From NCBI GenBank assembly GCA_015661075.1, contig JACVQJ010000020.1, positions 1 through 44,353 of the forward strand: a stretch of 44,353 nucleotides of DNA, in the 5' to 3' direction. This stretch comes from Parachlamydiales bacterium. Lineage in GTDB: Bacteria; Chlamydiota; Chlamydiia; Chlamydiales; SM23-39. This document shows, piece after piece, positions 10,281 through 18,800 of the stretch. Position numbers and translations under genes: made by a program. Position 1 is the stretch's first letter; each line of letters opens with the position of its first letter. The notes beneath the pieces are model-generated. The model was not told where the DNA came from and did not search any database. It worked only from the letters and a program-made list of their open reading frames with translations.

Positions 10281-11594
10281 ATGAAGGACATTCTTAGAGA
10301 TATCATCCTTGAGTTCCACCGAAGCAATTTACCCCCTCTGATCCAGCGAGATATTGCCATCCCGCAGCTCCCGGAAGATGTGAAAAAGGCTTTTGTGTTT
10401 ATTGGTATGCGGCGCGTGGGGAAGACTTATCTCATGTACCAGGATATGGTTCAAAAATTAAAGCGGGGACTTCACAAGGAGAAGATTCTATACCTCAATT
10501 TTGAGGATGACCGGCTGGCGAGGTTTAGTCTGGATGATTTTCAGACTATTTTGGACGTTTATTTTCAGCTTTACCCGCAATTAGTCGATGCAAATGATCT
10601 GTTTTTCTATTTTGATGAAATTCAAAATGTCCCTGGTTGGGAAAAATTTATTCGGCGTCTATTAGATAGGGAAAAAATGGGAATTTTCCTCACAGGGTCT
10701 TCCGCAAAATTATTGAGCAAAGAAATTGCCACGAATCTCCGGGGAAGATGTGTTGAAAAAGAAGTTTTTCCTTTAAGTCTTTCCGAATACCTGACGCACC
10801 GAGGGGTGAAGGATCTGAAAAGATTCAGTAGTAAAGAAAAAGCAGTTGTTCGACATCATACAGATCTGTATTTAAAAAGAGGGGGATTCCCAGAAACACT
10901 GGATCTTTCAGATAGTTTGTTTTTCCAGATCATACAGTCTTATGTTAATTCATGTGTTTTTCGCGATGTGATTGATCGTTATCAATTAAGCAACACTCAC
11001 ATTGTAAAAATGTTTCTGATCCATTGTCTGCAAAACACTGCCTCGCCTTTGAGTGTTACGAAGGTTTACAATACATTTAAATCTCGCGGGGAGGAGTTGA
11101 CGCGCAGTCTTTTGTATGAATATCTAGATCATTTTGAAGATGCGTATCTGATCTGTAACGTGCCTATTTTCGATTTTTCTACGAGAAAGCGACAGGTAAA
11201 CCCGAGTAAAATCTACTGTATTGATCCGGGAATTATCTCAAGCTATTCAATCAAACCCGCTACTGAATTGAGTTCATGTCTTGAAACGGCCGTGTATTTA
11301 CAGCTTAGACGAATGGCGCCGGAACACATTTTCTATCATAAGACCCAAAGCGGCCGTGAAGTCGATTTCGCGGTTCAATATTCCAAAGGAAACGTCGATT
11401 TATTTCAGGTATCCGTGGATCTGCAGGACGATGAGACGAGGCGAAGAGAGTTTGATGCATTGATTGAGGCGGGCGCTGAGTTGGGTCGGAGCGATGTCTA
11501 TGTCATCACTCAAGAACTGAAAGAGACTGTAAAGTGCGGCGCTCTCACGATTCACATCATGCCTTATTGGGAATGGACTTTGGGAGTTGTTTAA
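10281..11594 (+). CDS. AAA (AAA_14) ATPase with C-terminal DUF4143 domain
   Basis: A 437-residue ATPase of the common AAA_14/DUF4143 type. Walker A is GMRRVGKT (residues 42-49), Walker B ends in FDEIQ (about 111-115), and a sensor-like TGSSAKLLS follows. The C-terminal half carries a DUF4143-type region ending in a restriction-nuclease-like fold (HKTQSGREVDF). The cellular role of this family is not settled. It is widespread, often present in many copies, and frequently horizontally acquired. Here it stands alone between a permease and an MFS transporter, with its own putative promoter, so it looks like an insertion into an older gene order. An AGAGG site lies about nine bases before the ATG. 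Confidence 0.88.
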   Translation: MKDILRDIILEFHRSNLPPLIQRDIAIPQLPEDVKKAFVFIGMRRVGKTYLMYQDMVQKLKRGLHKEKILYLNFEDDRLARFSLDDFQTILDVYFQLYPQLVDANDLFFYFDEIQNVPGWEKFIRRLLDREKMGIFLTGSSAKLLSKEIATNLRGRCVEKEVFPLSLSEYLTHRGVKDLKRFSSKEKAVVRHHTDLYLKRGGFPETLDLSDSLFFQIIQSYVNSCVFRDVIDRYQLSNTHIVKMFLIHCLQNTASPLSVTKVYNTFKSRGEELTRSLLYEYLDHFEDAYLICNVPIFDFSTRKRQVNPSKIYCIDPGIISSYSIKPATELSSCLETAVYLQLRRMAPEHIFYHKTQSGREVDFAVQYSKGNVDLFQVSVDLQDDETRRREFDALIEAGAELGRSDVYVITQELKETVKCGALTIHIMPYWEWTLGVV

Positions 11595-11652
11595 CCATCT
11601 CCTCAACATTTTCAGTGGTGGGTAAAACGGCATAGGATTATTTTGGACTGAA

Positions 11653-11823
11653 GAGGTAGTTGCTTAACTCGGGTTCTGTCGATTTTCGGGTTCTTTTGAG
11701 CCGATTTTTGATTCCTTTTTGGGGGACAATATCAACATTTCGTATATTGCCCCCCAAAAAAGAATCAAAAATCGGCCAAAATAATCCCGAAAATCGACGA
11801 ACCCCGAGTTAAGCAACTACCTC
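11653..11823. repeat. Long inverted repeat (about 171 bp hairpin), element IR1
   Basis: Two arms of about 75 bases, nearly perfectly complementary, face each other around a short centre near 11730-11745. The outer ends are GAGGTAGTTGCTTAACTC and its complement. It lies between the ATPase stop (59 bases away) and the ribosome binding site of the MFS gene. The inner arms contain ATCAAAAATCGG, which also occurs near the ends of the similar-sized element at 15624. It could act as a two-way terminator or be a non-autonomous mobile element. No flanking target duplication is obvious. Confidence 0.85.
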
Positions 11824-11846
11824 CTAAGCAACCAGAAAGGGTTTCT

Positions 11847-13079
11847 ATGATGACGATTTCCGCGAAAAAAGCGTGGGCCGTAACGTTAATCGGAGCGCTC
11901 TTCTTTTTTTACAGTTTTTTTCAAACCAATATGATGGCAGCGCTGCATATGTCTCTTATGCAGGAATTTAATGCTAGCGCAGGCAGTGTGGGTTTTGTGT
12001 CCGCCACCTTTTTCTACTCGACCATTCTCTTCATCTTGCCGGCGGGTCTGATCCTGGATCGATTTCCCGTTCGAAAGATCATGATGGCCAATATGGCGGT
12101 GATTATTTTGGGCACATTGATGTTTGCCGTGTCCAGAGATCTATTTTTCGTGGGGATCGCGCGGTTTTTCTCCGGGATCATGGGGGCCTTTGCTCTGCTT
12201 TCCTGCTTAAAGCTCGCCTCACAAGTGCAGCCGCCGGAAAAAATGGCTCTGGCGAGCTCGTTGATCATCACGATCGGAATGGTTGGTGGAATGCTTTCCA
12301 GCGTTTTGACCGATGCATGGGTTGCTTATTTTGGATGGAGATGGGCGCTTGGTTTGATCGCCATCGTCGGTGCGTTGATCGCTCTCGTATTGTGGAATTT
12401 CGTTCATATTCCGAAAGAGCGCGCCGCCGAAAGCCGTCAGTTAGATATTCGAGCGCGTCTCAGCGTTTGGGACAGCCTATGGATTGTCATCAAAAAATGG
12501 CAGAACTGGTGCTGTGGATTTTTTATCTGCACGGTGAATTTGCCGGTGGCCGTATTTGGCGCTCTCTTTGGGATCAATTATCTGACGCAGGTCTATGACA
12601 TCTCGCAAACAGTGGCGGCCTCGATCACGTCCATGTTATTTTTCGGGATGATCGTCGGCTCGCCATTTTTCGGGTGGCTCTCCAATTGTTTGAATCAACG
12701 GCGCTGGCCGATGATTTTGGGATCGCTGGCCTGCTTGCTGCTCGTCGTCTTCCTCTTATATGTAAACATATCGAGTTTGCTCCTTCTGTTTATCCTTTTC
12801 TTTGCCATTGGCTTTACGAGCTCTGCACAAGTTCTCGGATATCCCGTCATTGCCGAAAGCAACCGCACGGATGTGACAGCTACGGCGTTGGGGCTGGCCG
12901 CGATATTAATCATGGGATTGGGGTATGGCCTCAGTCTTCCCTTGGTTGGATGGCTGCTCGATTCCGAATTGAACAGTCAACTGCCGCTGCAGGCCTATCA
13001 CAGCGCCTTTTTGATCATACCCTTTGGAATCGTCATTGGGATTGTTTTGTCATTCCTCATTAAAGAGAGGGCCAAGTGA
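11847..13079 (+). CDS. Major facilitator superfamily transporter
   Basis: A 410-residue inner membrane protein with about 12 predicted helices. The loop after helix 2 contains GLILDRFPVRK, matching the MFS motif A pattern. The substrate is not evident; related carriers in intracellular bacteria move nutrients or metabolites. An AAAGGG site at 11834-11839 precedes the ATG at 11847; a second ATG directly follows and could also be used. The last bases overlap the start of the next small gene (GTGA), so the two are probably translated together. Confidence 0.85.
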   Translation: MMTISAKKAWAVTLIGALFFFYSFFQTNMMAALHMSLMQEFNASAGSVGFVSATFFYSTILFILPAGLILDRFPVRKIMMANMAVIILGTLMFAVSRDLFFVGIARFFSGIMGAFALLSCLKLASQVQPPEKMALASSLIITIGMVGGMLSSVLTDAWVAYFGWRWALGLIAIVGALIALVLWNFVHIPKERAAESRQLDIRARLSVWDSLWIVIKKWQNWCCGFFICTVNLPVAVFGALFGINYLTQVYDISQTVAASITSMLFFGMIVGSPFFGWLSNCLNQRRWPMILGSLACLLLVVFLLYVNISSLLLLFILFFAIGFTSSAQVLGYPVIAESNRTDVTATALGLAAILIMGLGYGLSLPLVGWLLDSELNSQLPLQAYHSAFLIIPFGIVIGIVLSFLIKERAK

Positions 13080-13327
13080 TTTATAGTGTGATTGGACTTG
13101 TTGGAGTCGGTTTACTTCTGATTGCCTTCTTTTTGCTACAGACAGGAAGGGTCACATCGCGCGGCTATCTTTATTCGTTGTTAAATTTATTGGGAGCCGT
13201 TGGGATCTTGATCTCTTTAATCGATGAGTGGAATCTTTCGGCATTTGTGATTGAGATTGCGTGGATTTTGATCAGCATCTACGGCATTATTAAATGTTTC
13301 CATGAAAGGAAATTGGCTAAAAAATAA
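13076..13327 (+). CDS. Small membrane protein (83 aa, three helices)
   Basis: A short, very hydrophobic protein with three likely membrane helices and a basic C-terminus (HERKLAKK). It starts with GTG, and that codon overlaps the TGA of the MFS gene (GTGA), which implies translational coupling. It resembles the small uncharacterised CBU_0592-type membrane proteins of intracellular bacteria, judged by size and layout only. A role as an accessory to the upstream transporter is an inference from the overlap. Confidence 0.7.
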   Translation: MIYSVIGLVGVGLLLIAFFLLQTGRVTSRGYLYSLLNLLGAVGILISLIDEWNLSAFVIEIAWILISIYGIIKCFHERKLAKK

Positions 13328-13365
13328 GGCCTTCTTGCGATGATCGGAAAAATAACCACTGAGAG

Positions 13366-13399
13366 CACCGAGAAAAAATAATGAGGTTTTTTCTCGGTG
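13366..13399. terminator. Bidirectional intrinsic terminator
   Basis: CACCGAGAAAAAA pairs with TTTTTTCTCGGTG to give a perfect 13-bp stem with an eight-base loop. The A-run and T-run within the stem let it serve both strands. It lies between the convergent small membrane protein gene and the BI-1 gene, where a shared terminator is expected. Confidence 0.75.
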
Positions 13400-13418
13400 T
13401 GGTTGGGGAAAGTCTCTT

Positions 13419-14156
13419 TTATTTTTTGAATCTATCGTAAATCTCATATATCCGAATGAAAATATTCATCGCGTCGAGATAGAGATTTATCGAATGGTTG
13501 ATCTCATCGAAATTTCCGTTATCATGCTGCGCATGATCTCGAATTTGTTGGGTATGATAGATCACATAGGCGCTAAAGAGAGCCAATCCACCGACCAAAG
13601 ACAATTGGTGTGCAAACGCGCCGGCAACTCCTGGTAATAACAATGAGCCGAAGGTGGCTGTTGTAATAACGAGAAGAGCGACGAACATAATCTTTTCAAA
13701 TCGCTTAAATTGCGTTTGCATCTTTAGCGCAAGAATTCCGAGACCGCCGGTAATGCCTGCAGTAGTTATTGCGGCAGCAGCAAAAGCAGGGGCATTCAGA
13801 ATCACAAGCGGACTCAAAAAAAGTCCCTCATAAACAGTGAAAAGTCCAAAAAGAGTGTGTTTTAATCCGCTGTTTTCCTTGGGCGTTAAATAAACCGCAG
13901 TGAGAAGACCAATACCAACAGCAAGCAACCCGATCCCAACGGCCAATGCATTCGTGCCAATGATTAGAGTAATCATCTTTCCAGCAAGACCACTTAAGCT
14001 AAAAAGATGGGCACTGATGAATGAAGTCGCAAATGCCGCTGCAGTGTACAAATACACACGGCCGATTTTTTTATTTACCTCTGCTTGCGTCGTAGGATAA
14101 GTAGTAGGACTTAGCGATTCATCTACTGGCGTTCTTCTGATTGCATCTGAACTCAT
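13419..14156 (-). CDS. Bax inhibitor-1 (TMBIM/YccA) family membrane protein
   Basis: A 245-residue protein with about seven membrane helices and the BI-1 family ending, in which conserved Asp residues appear as QQIRDHA and LYLDAMNIF. In characterised bacterial members such an Asp pair gates a calcium leak. The chlamydial homologue (CT819, next to tyrP) is a conserved membrane protein of unclear role. I chose the ATG at 14156 because it has a GGAG seven bases upstream (AGGAGATTCT) and the upstream extension is not family-like. A plausible promoter lies just upstream. Confidence 0.85.
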   Translation of the reverse strand: MSSDAIRRTPVDESLSPTTYPTTQAEVNKKIGRVYLYTAAAFATSFISAHLFSLSGLAGKMITLIIGTNALAVGIGLLAVGIGLLTAVYLTPKENSGLKHTLFGLFTVYEGLFLSPLVILNAPAFAAAAITTAGITGGLGILALKMQTQFKRFEKIMFVALLVITTATFGSLLLPGVAGAFAHQLSLVGGLALFSAYVIYHTQQIRDHAQHDNGNFDEINHSINLYLDAMNIFIRIYEIYDRFKK

Positions 14157-14192
14157 AGAATCTCCTAATTTATAAGATTGCGAAGGGAAAAT

Positions 14193-14222
14193 ATAATATG
14201 AAATTGGGAGGAATTTTACCAA
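14193..14222 (-). promoter_or_regulatory. Putative promoter of the BI-1 gene
   Basis: Reading on the minus strand, TTGGTA (14222-14217) and TATTAT (14198-14193) are separated by 18 bases, upstream of the BI-1 start at 14156. This is a visual match to a sigma-70 (sigma-66 in chlamydiae) promoter only. Confidence 0.4.
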
Positions 14223-14524
14223 GAAATAAAAATGACTAAAAAATAGCGCGAGAGGGATAGGGGTGAAAAAGGGATCTCTATGAATGGAAAAAATAGGCCT
14301 TATCGGCGCCAGTGCCATCGTTAAGTTCTTGATCTACAAGTCTTTTTATTATTTTGGCTCTTTTTCGGACATATATTCTTATGTTTTTGGCGAAAAATCA
14401 AGGACTATTTTGCTAAGTTTTGGTTATTTTTCAGACATTGCTACCGATTTGAGGCAAATTCAGGCTTTCCAGGATTTTTAATTGGTCGAGAAAGCACTGC
14501 TTAATATTTATGGGCACAGGTTTC
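14223..14524. other. AT-rich non-coding gap
   Basis: No convincing gene is seen here. A 65-codon plus-strand frame (14284-14481) lacks a ribosome site and known features. The stretch separates the 3' end of the TPR gene from the BI-1 promoter. No clear terminator hairpin is visible. Confidence 0.5.
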
Positions 14525-15562
14525 TCAGATCATCTCGCACGAAGGGAGAGCATCGGAGAGTTTGCCGTAGGAAGCAATCAGATCGTCGGCTTTATGGAAA
14601 TGGGCCTGTTTCAGCTCCTCGTAGATTTTCAGGCCTTTCGCGTTGTGACCTTGCTCAAAATAAAGCGTGCCGAGGCGCAGCAGCAGTTCGTTGTCTTGCG
14701 GCCGGAGGCGTATTAGAGTTTCCACTTCAGTCAATTCTTCCTGCGGCATCGATAATTCGCGGTAGCCGCGGGCGAGCTGCTCATGGATCCAGGGATCATT
14801 GGGCGCGTAATGATTTAGAATTTGAAACTCATCGATGGCTAAACGCGCTGCAATGCGAAAGTATTCGTTGAATGAGTCTTTTCGTTTTTGAAAAGCCGAA
14901 GGATTGGGCGATCGGTTGGGTTCGATAAATAACTTCGAGAGAGCAATATACGTATTGGCTAGGGAAGCGTGGGCTTCCAAATCGGTTGGCGTTAATCGAA
15001 TCTGGTGTAAATGCTCATCAATCGCAGCGTAAATCAGGATCTGCTTGAAGCGCAGCACGTCCTGCCAATGGCAGAACGCTGAGAGCTGGGAAAGAGGCCG
15101 GCTAAAGGTCTTGAGCAAAGCAGGGAGCCGATAAAACTGCCATTCAAAATCTTCCAGATAGGTCGCGAGGCGGGTCAGCGCTGCGGCGATCGCAAGATGG
15201 TGGGATGATTCGCTTAAGGTCGCGCCGGTCAGCTGGCGGCAGGAGGAGATGAATTCGGTTTTCAATTGAACCAGCTGTTCCGGTTTTTTGGCCGCATAGT
15301 AAAAATGCAAAACAAAATAGGAGAAAATCGTCAGGAAAAGCCCGCTCAATGAAATGGCCAGCAGCGTCGATTGCATGAGAAACGGGAGAAATATCAGAAA
15401 AAAGAGCAACTCAGAGACAAAGAGCGCGAGAAACAGGAAGTTGAAAAATACAAATGATGCCGTGACTCTACGAAATTGCTGTAGAGTCGCCCGGTACACT
15501 TGCGGCAGATTTTGTTGAAAATAGGAATCATCAAAAGCGGCATTTTCTATGCGTGATGTCAT
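14525..15562 (-). CDS. TPR-containing membrane protein (345 aa)
   Basis: The N-terminus is soluble for about 30 residues, then two or three strongly hydrophobic segments follow (about 33-100). The rest is helical and ends in tetratricopeptide-like repeats (YRELSMPQEELTEVETLIRL, LLRLGTLYFEQGHNAKGLKIY). Such a layout suggests a membrane-anchored scaffold for protein complexes. It resembles conserved chlamydial hypothetical proteins of the same design, but I cannot assign a locus. Its ATG at 15562 is upstream of the repeat element at 15624 and read away from it. Confidence 0.72.
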   Translation of the reverse strand: MTSRIENAAFDDSYFQQNLPQVYRATLQQFRRVTASFVFFNFLFLALFVSELLFFLIFLPFLMQSTLLAISLSGLFLTIFSYFVLHFYYAAKKPEQLVQLKTEFISSCRQLTGATLSESSHHLAIAAALTRLATYLEDFEWQFYRLPALLKTFSRPLSQLSAFCHWQDVLRFKQILIYAAIDEHLHQIRLTPTDLEAHASLANTYIALSKLFIEPNRSPNPSAFQKRKDSFNEYFRIAARLAIDEFQILNHYAPNDPWIHEQLARGYRELSMPQEELTEVETLIRLRPQDNELLLRLGTLYFEQGHNAKGLKIYEELKQAHFHKADDLIASYGKLSDALPSCEMI

Positions 15563-15623
15563 ATCGACCGTAAAAGAGGTTGAGCCTAATCGTTTAACTT
15601 CTTTTTCGATTTAGCGCAAGAGG

Positions 15624-15798
15624 TATACCGAACGTGATTCAAAAATCGGAAGTTGGACAAGGAGGCGCCCAAGATTCGAGCCAAGCGAAGCTGGCGCCGA
15701 AGCAACCCAACTTGAACAAGTTGGGTGATGCAGGCGGGCTCGAAGATTGTGGCAAGCCGACGCAGTCAAAAACCGATTTTTGAGTCTCGTTCGGTATA
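15624..15798. repeat. Long inverted repeat with 26-bp ends (175 bp), element IR2
   Basis: The ends TATACCGAACG...ATTCAAAAATCGG form terminal inverted repeats matching at about 24 of 26 positions. The interior continues as an imperfect hairpin (TTCGAGCC occurs in both arms) and is capped by the perfect apical palindrome CCCAACTTG-AA-CAAGTTGGG. It ends six bases from the stop codon of the glycine-zipper lipoprotein gene. The ends begin with TA, as in mariner-type MITEs, but a target duplication cannot be shown. Confidence 0.8.
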
Positions 15799-15803
15799 GA
15801 TGA

Positions 15804-16247
15804 TCACCGACTCGAGTCGATCATGTAGTTAACGACCCGTTGGCTAACGCCCGCATCCTGTAAACGGCGAATCTGCGCTTGGCTCAGATTATACGTTGTG
15901 CCTGTTTGCTGCATATAGCGGATGATCGTCTCATCGCTGACGCCGCCTTGCGACAGTTTAATCACATCGTTGACCGTCAATGGCTCGCTTCGATCCATTC
16001 GTTCGACAGTGCGGGGCGAGGTGCGCTCCATGACCTTGCGGTCCTGCTCATCGAGAGCCGCTCCGACAAGCCCTCCTGCGAGGGCACCGACGGCGCCTCC
16101 GATCAAGGCTCCTTTTCCGCCGCCGATAGCGCCGCCCGTGACAGCGCCCAATCCGGCGCCAGCTATTGCGCCCGTCCCCGTTTTCGTTTCGCAGCCGCAA
16201 GTCATTACGCTGATCGCAGCAATGCCGATTGCAATGAATCTTCTCAT
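15804..16247 (-). CDS. Glycine-zipper outer membrane lipoprotein
   Basis: A 147-residue predicted lipoprotein. The signal peptide ends in a lipobox-like MTCGC, and the mature part opens with a glycine-zipper segment (GAIAGAGLGAVTGGAIGGG and on) of the kind that inserts in or packs against membranes. The C-terminal half is soluble and polar (TVNDVIKLSQGGVSDETIIR). I chose the ATG at 16247 because GGAG sits seven bases upstream and it gives a proper signal peptide; the longer frame does not. Envelope stress or structural roles are usual for this type but are not shown here. Confidence 0.8.
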   Translation of the reverse strand: MRRFIAIGIAAISVMTCGCETKTGTGAIAGAGLGAVTGGAIGGGKGALIGGAVGALAGGLVGAALDEQDRKVMERTSPRTVERMDRSEPLTVNDVIKLSQGGVSDETIIRYMQQTGTTYNLSQAQIRRLQDAGVSQRVVNYMIDSSR

Positions 16248-16352
16248 GGTGTCTCCAAAAGGTAGTAATTCACTAATTAGCTGCGAATGGGAAAAATGTC
16301 TAGTGAATATTCCCAGCAAAAGCAATCGGCTTAAATTCGTACATTGTAAAAA

Positions 16353-16417
16353 ACCACAGAGATAGGCACCACAGAGGAAAGAATATATAGTGTCTCTGTG
16401 GTTCTTATCTCTGTGGT
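16353..16417. repeat. Nested palindrome of the CCACAGAG type
   Basis: ACCACAGAGATA (16353-16364) pairs with TATCTCTGTGGT (16406-16417), and an inner ACCACAGAG (16368-16376) pairs with CTCTGTGGT (16394-16402). This makes a long hairpin built from two copies of the same word. It lies between the response regulator stop and the glycine-zipper gene upstream region and may end transcription. Very similar CCACAGAG words are common intergenic repeats in many unrelated bacteria. Confidence 0.75.
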
Positions 16418-16432
16418 AATGTTTTTATAGCT

Positions 16433-17137
16433 CTACGTTGCGGCAGCCTGCTCTTCCTTGAAGCGATATCCAACCCCTCGGACCGTTTCGATTGAATCGA
16501 AAGTAGTCCCCATTTTTTTTCGGAGGGAGGCGATATGCACATCGATATTCCGGTCGACAATAAAGGCGTCGTCATTGTTGATGTCGTCCAGCAGCTGGTT
16601 GCGCGTCAGTACTTTTCCGGTGTTGGTCACCAGTCTGCGCAAAATACCGAATTCAGAAAGAGTCAGCGGGATCACCTTATCTTGCTTTCGCAGGATATAC
16701 CGATCAACCTCGAGAATGAAATCCCCGAATCGGAATTGTTTCAGGTTCTTTTCCGGCTCTTTGCCCCTTCGAAGAACCGCTTTGATGCGCGAGAATAGAA
16801 CTTTTGGTGAAAATGGTTTCGAGATGTAGTCGTCCGCACCGAGCTCCAGGCCTAAAACCACATCGAGCTCTTCTCCTTTCGCGGAAAGGATGATGATGGG
16901 GATATTCTTCAAATCGGGGTTGCCTTTGATTTTTCGGCATACATCAAGCCCGTTTTCGCCGGGAAGCATAATGTCGAGGATCACGAGATCCGGTTTTTCT
17001 CTCTCCACAGCGCGGTATCCATTGATCCCATCCACCTCGACGTGCAATTTGTAACCGGTAATTTCTGCTTGCAGCTTGATGAGAGCGGCAATGTCTTCTT
17101 CGTCTTCGACCAGTATGATTCGTTTCTTTTGTGTCAT
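16433..17137 (-). CDS. OmpR/PhoB-type response regulator
   Basis: A 234-residue two-domain regulator. The receiver has the acidic pair ED (11-12), the phosphate-accepting Asp55 in LVILDIMLPG, Ser85 and Lys107 in SKPF, so it should be phosphorylated normally. A winged-helix DNA-binding domain follows (about 135-230), ending in the classic ETVRGVGYRF. It differs in this from Chlamydiaceae ChxR, which lacks a canonical receiver site. No histidine kinase is in the window, so it is an orphan here. It starts 36 bases after murI and may be co-transcribed with it. Its targets are unknown. Confidence 0.88.
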   Translation of the reverse strand: MTQKKRIILVEDEEDIAALIKLQAEITGYKLHVEVDGINGYRAVEREKPDLVILDIMLPGENGLDVCRKIKGNPDLKNIPIIILSAKGEELDVVLGLELGADDYISKPFSPKVLFSRIKAVLRRGKEPEKNLKQFRFGDFILEVDRYILRKQDKVIPLTLSEFGILRRLVTNTGKVLTRNQLLDDINNDDAFIVDRNIDVHIASLRKKMGTTFDSIETVRGVGYRFKEEQAAAT

Positions 17138-17172
17138 ATTTCACCAACGTCCACAGCGTGACTAAAAATATT

Positions 17173-17982
17173 TCATACTTTCTTGTTTTTCTCAAGCTCG
17201 ATCAGCGTTAAATGGATCTCATAACCCAGAAAAGTTTTTGCCAATGTTGAAAATCGAATAGGATGGTCGGTCGCATAAAAGCGGTAGGCCGGTTTTATTT
17301 CCTGCGGGTTGAGCGTGTGGTTTAAGCAAAGCACGGCTTGCGCCTGTTCAGCGCATGTAAATGCAGATTCCAGGATTTTCACAGAGGGGCCGAGAGCTTT
17401 GTGTATGGACCGCTTTAATAACGGATAATGAGTGCACGCCAATAGAGCCGCATCGATGTTGGCCTCTTTGAGAGGATCTAAATAATGGGCGGCGATCAGA
17501 TCGGCGGCCGCATGGTCGAAGAAACGCTCTTCGGCCAAAGGTACGAATAATGGGCAGGGAACCGCGAAAATACTCGCCATCGGGTAATGTTGCCGGATCA
17601 AGTTCTGATAGACTCCGGACGCGATCGTGCTCTCAGTGCCCAGGATGGCGATGCGCTGTGAGCGGGTGGATTGCATGAGCAGCTCAAAGCCGGGCTGAAT
17701 CACTCCAATCACGGGGATAGGAAGTTTTTCCTGTAGAATTTCAAGGGCATGGGCGCTCGCCGTATGGCAGGCGACGATCAGCAGTTTGATGTTTTGCTCG
17801 AGCAGGAAAGTGGCGCATTCAAGAGAGTAGCGGATGATGGCCTCAGGTGATTTGCTTCCATAGGGAAGCCGGGCCGTATCGCCGAAATAGATCAGATCTT
17901 CATGGGGCAAATGATTGACGACTTCGCGAAAAACCGTGAGGCCTCCCACGCCGGAATCGAATATTCCTATGGGCCTATTCAT
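17173..17982 (-). CDS. murI: Glutamate racemase
   Basis: It interconverts L- and D-glutamate for peptidoglycan synthesis in the cytoplasm. Family motifs are FDSGVGG (Asp9), the first catalytic Cys72 and the second Cys183 in ACTHYPL. The residue after Cys72 is His (VACHTAS), where the family normally has Asn, which is unusual. The ATG at 17982 is preferred; it overlaps the stop of the LysM gene by eight bases, implying coupling. Chlamydiaceae lack murI and use DapF for D-glutamate, so this gene supports an environmental chlamydia. Its 269 residues match the usual family length. Confidence 0.9.
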   Translation of the reverse strand: MNRPIGIFDSGVGGLTVFREVVNHLPHEDLIYFGDTARLPYGSKSPEAIIRYSLECATFLLEQNIKLLIVACHTASAHALEILQEKLPIPVIGVIQPGFELLMQSTRSQRIAILGTESTIASGVYQNLIRQHYPMASIFAVPCPLFVPLAEERFFDHAAADLIAAHYLDPLKEANIDAALLACTHYPLLKRSIHKALGPSVKILESAFTCAEQAQAVLCLNHTLNPQEIKPAYRFYATDHPIRFSTLAKTFLGYEIHLTLIELEKNKKV

Positions 17983-18646
17983 TGGGAATCGCAAGTTCCT
18001 GGCCGGCCACGATCAGATCCTGTTCCAGGTTGTTGGCCTTTTTGATGCGCTCGATGGTGGTCTTGTGGAACCGGGCAATTTTATCGAGCGTATCGCCGGG
18101 GCGGACTTTGTAGGTTTTTTTATCGACGCTGGACGTGCCTAGCTGTTTCGTCAGCCCTTCGAAATGGCCTTTAAGTTTGGCGATTTCATCAAATCGTCGG
18201 TTTTGCAATTGAATTTCCTGTTCGAGCTCAGCGATGCGGTTTTTGAATTGAATCATGGCCGCCGATGTCTCATTGGCATGCGAAGTGAGCTGTTGGAAGT
18301 CGGCCGTGTTGGCGTCGCGGTTTTTTTCAACGACTGAATATTTTTTTTCGAGAGCGGCCATTTGCTGCGTGAGGCGCTCGATGATCGACTGCTGTTTTTC
18401 AAAATCCTGCTGCTTGATGCTCGCCAAGGCATTTTCATAGTACTTGATCCGGCCATCGAGAATCTGCATTTCGGTTTGAAAACAGTTCAAGTCGTGCCGG
18501 ACATCGTCGAGATTGGTCTGCATTTCGTGCAGAGTCAATTCAAGCTGATGTTTCTCTTCGCGAGGCGAGGATTTCAGGGGAGAGCATCCAATCGCAAGCA
18601 GGGCGATGGCGCAAGTGGAAACGATCCTTAGGCGTCGTAAGCAAAT
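17975..18646 (-). CDS. LysM-domain coiled-coil lipoprotein (CT601-like)
   Basis: The product has a central coiled coil and a C-terminal LysM module (YKVRPGDTLDKIA to GQELAIPNE), so it should bind peptidoglycan. The frame upstream of the first TTG (18538) clearly encodes a lipoprotein signal: basic RRLR, a hydrophobic stretch, and LAIGC as lipobox. The real start is therefore upstream, but no ATG, GTG or TTG exists in frame. I place it tentatively at an ATT at 18646, inside the long hairpin element that abuts pal. The original start was probably lost to that insertion. In C. trachomatis the gene following pal (CT601) is also a LysM protein, so the locus fits. Start confidence is low; gene confidence is high. 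Confidence 0.75.
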   Translation of the reverse strand: MCLRRLRIVSTCAIALLAIGCSPLKSSPREEKHQLELTLHEMQTNLDDVRHDLNCFQTEMQILDGRIKYYENALASIKQQDFEKQQSIIERLTQQMAALEKKYSVVEKNRDANTADFQQLTSHANETSAAMIQFKNRIAELEQEIQLQNRRFDEIAKLKGHFEGLTKQLGTSSVDKKTYKVRPGDTLDKIARFHKTTIERIKKANNLEQDLIVAGQELAIPNE

Positions 18647-18798
18647 AAGTGTTGCATTTGGTGGCTTTAGAGAGGTGCAAATGTGAACGATCGCGACGAG
18701 CGGGATATTTTCTAATATCTCCGAGGAGAGGAGCGATCGTTTACAGATGGGCCTCTATAATGGCCGCAAAATGAAATAGTTATTTGCTTACGACGCCT
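18630..18798. repeat. Long inverted repeat (169 bp hairpin), element IR4
   Basis: Left AGGCGTCGTAAGCAAATA and its complement at the right end frame arms of about 80 bases that match along most of their length, including AACGATCGC near the centre. It begins three bases after the pal stop codon and extends into the 5' coding region of the LysM gene. Transcription of the operon would have to pass through this hairpin. Confidence 0.82.
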
Positions 18799-18800
18799 TA

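Noticed and set aside
14284..14481. 65-codon plus-strand gene
   Set aside because: There is no ribosome site or recognisable domain; the stretch is AT-rich intergenic DNA.
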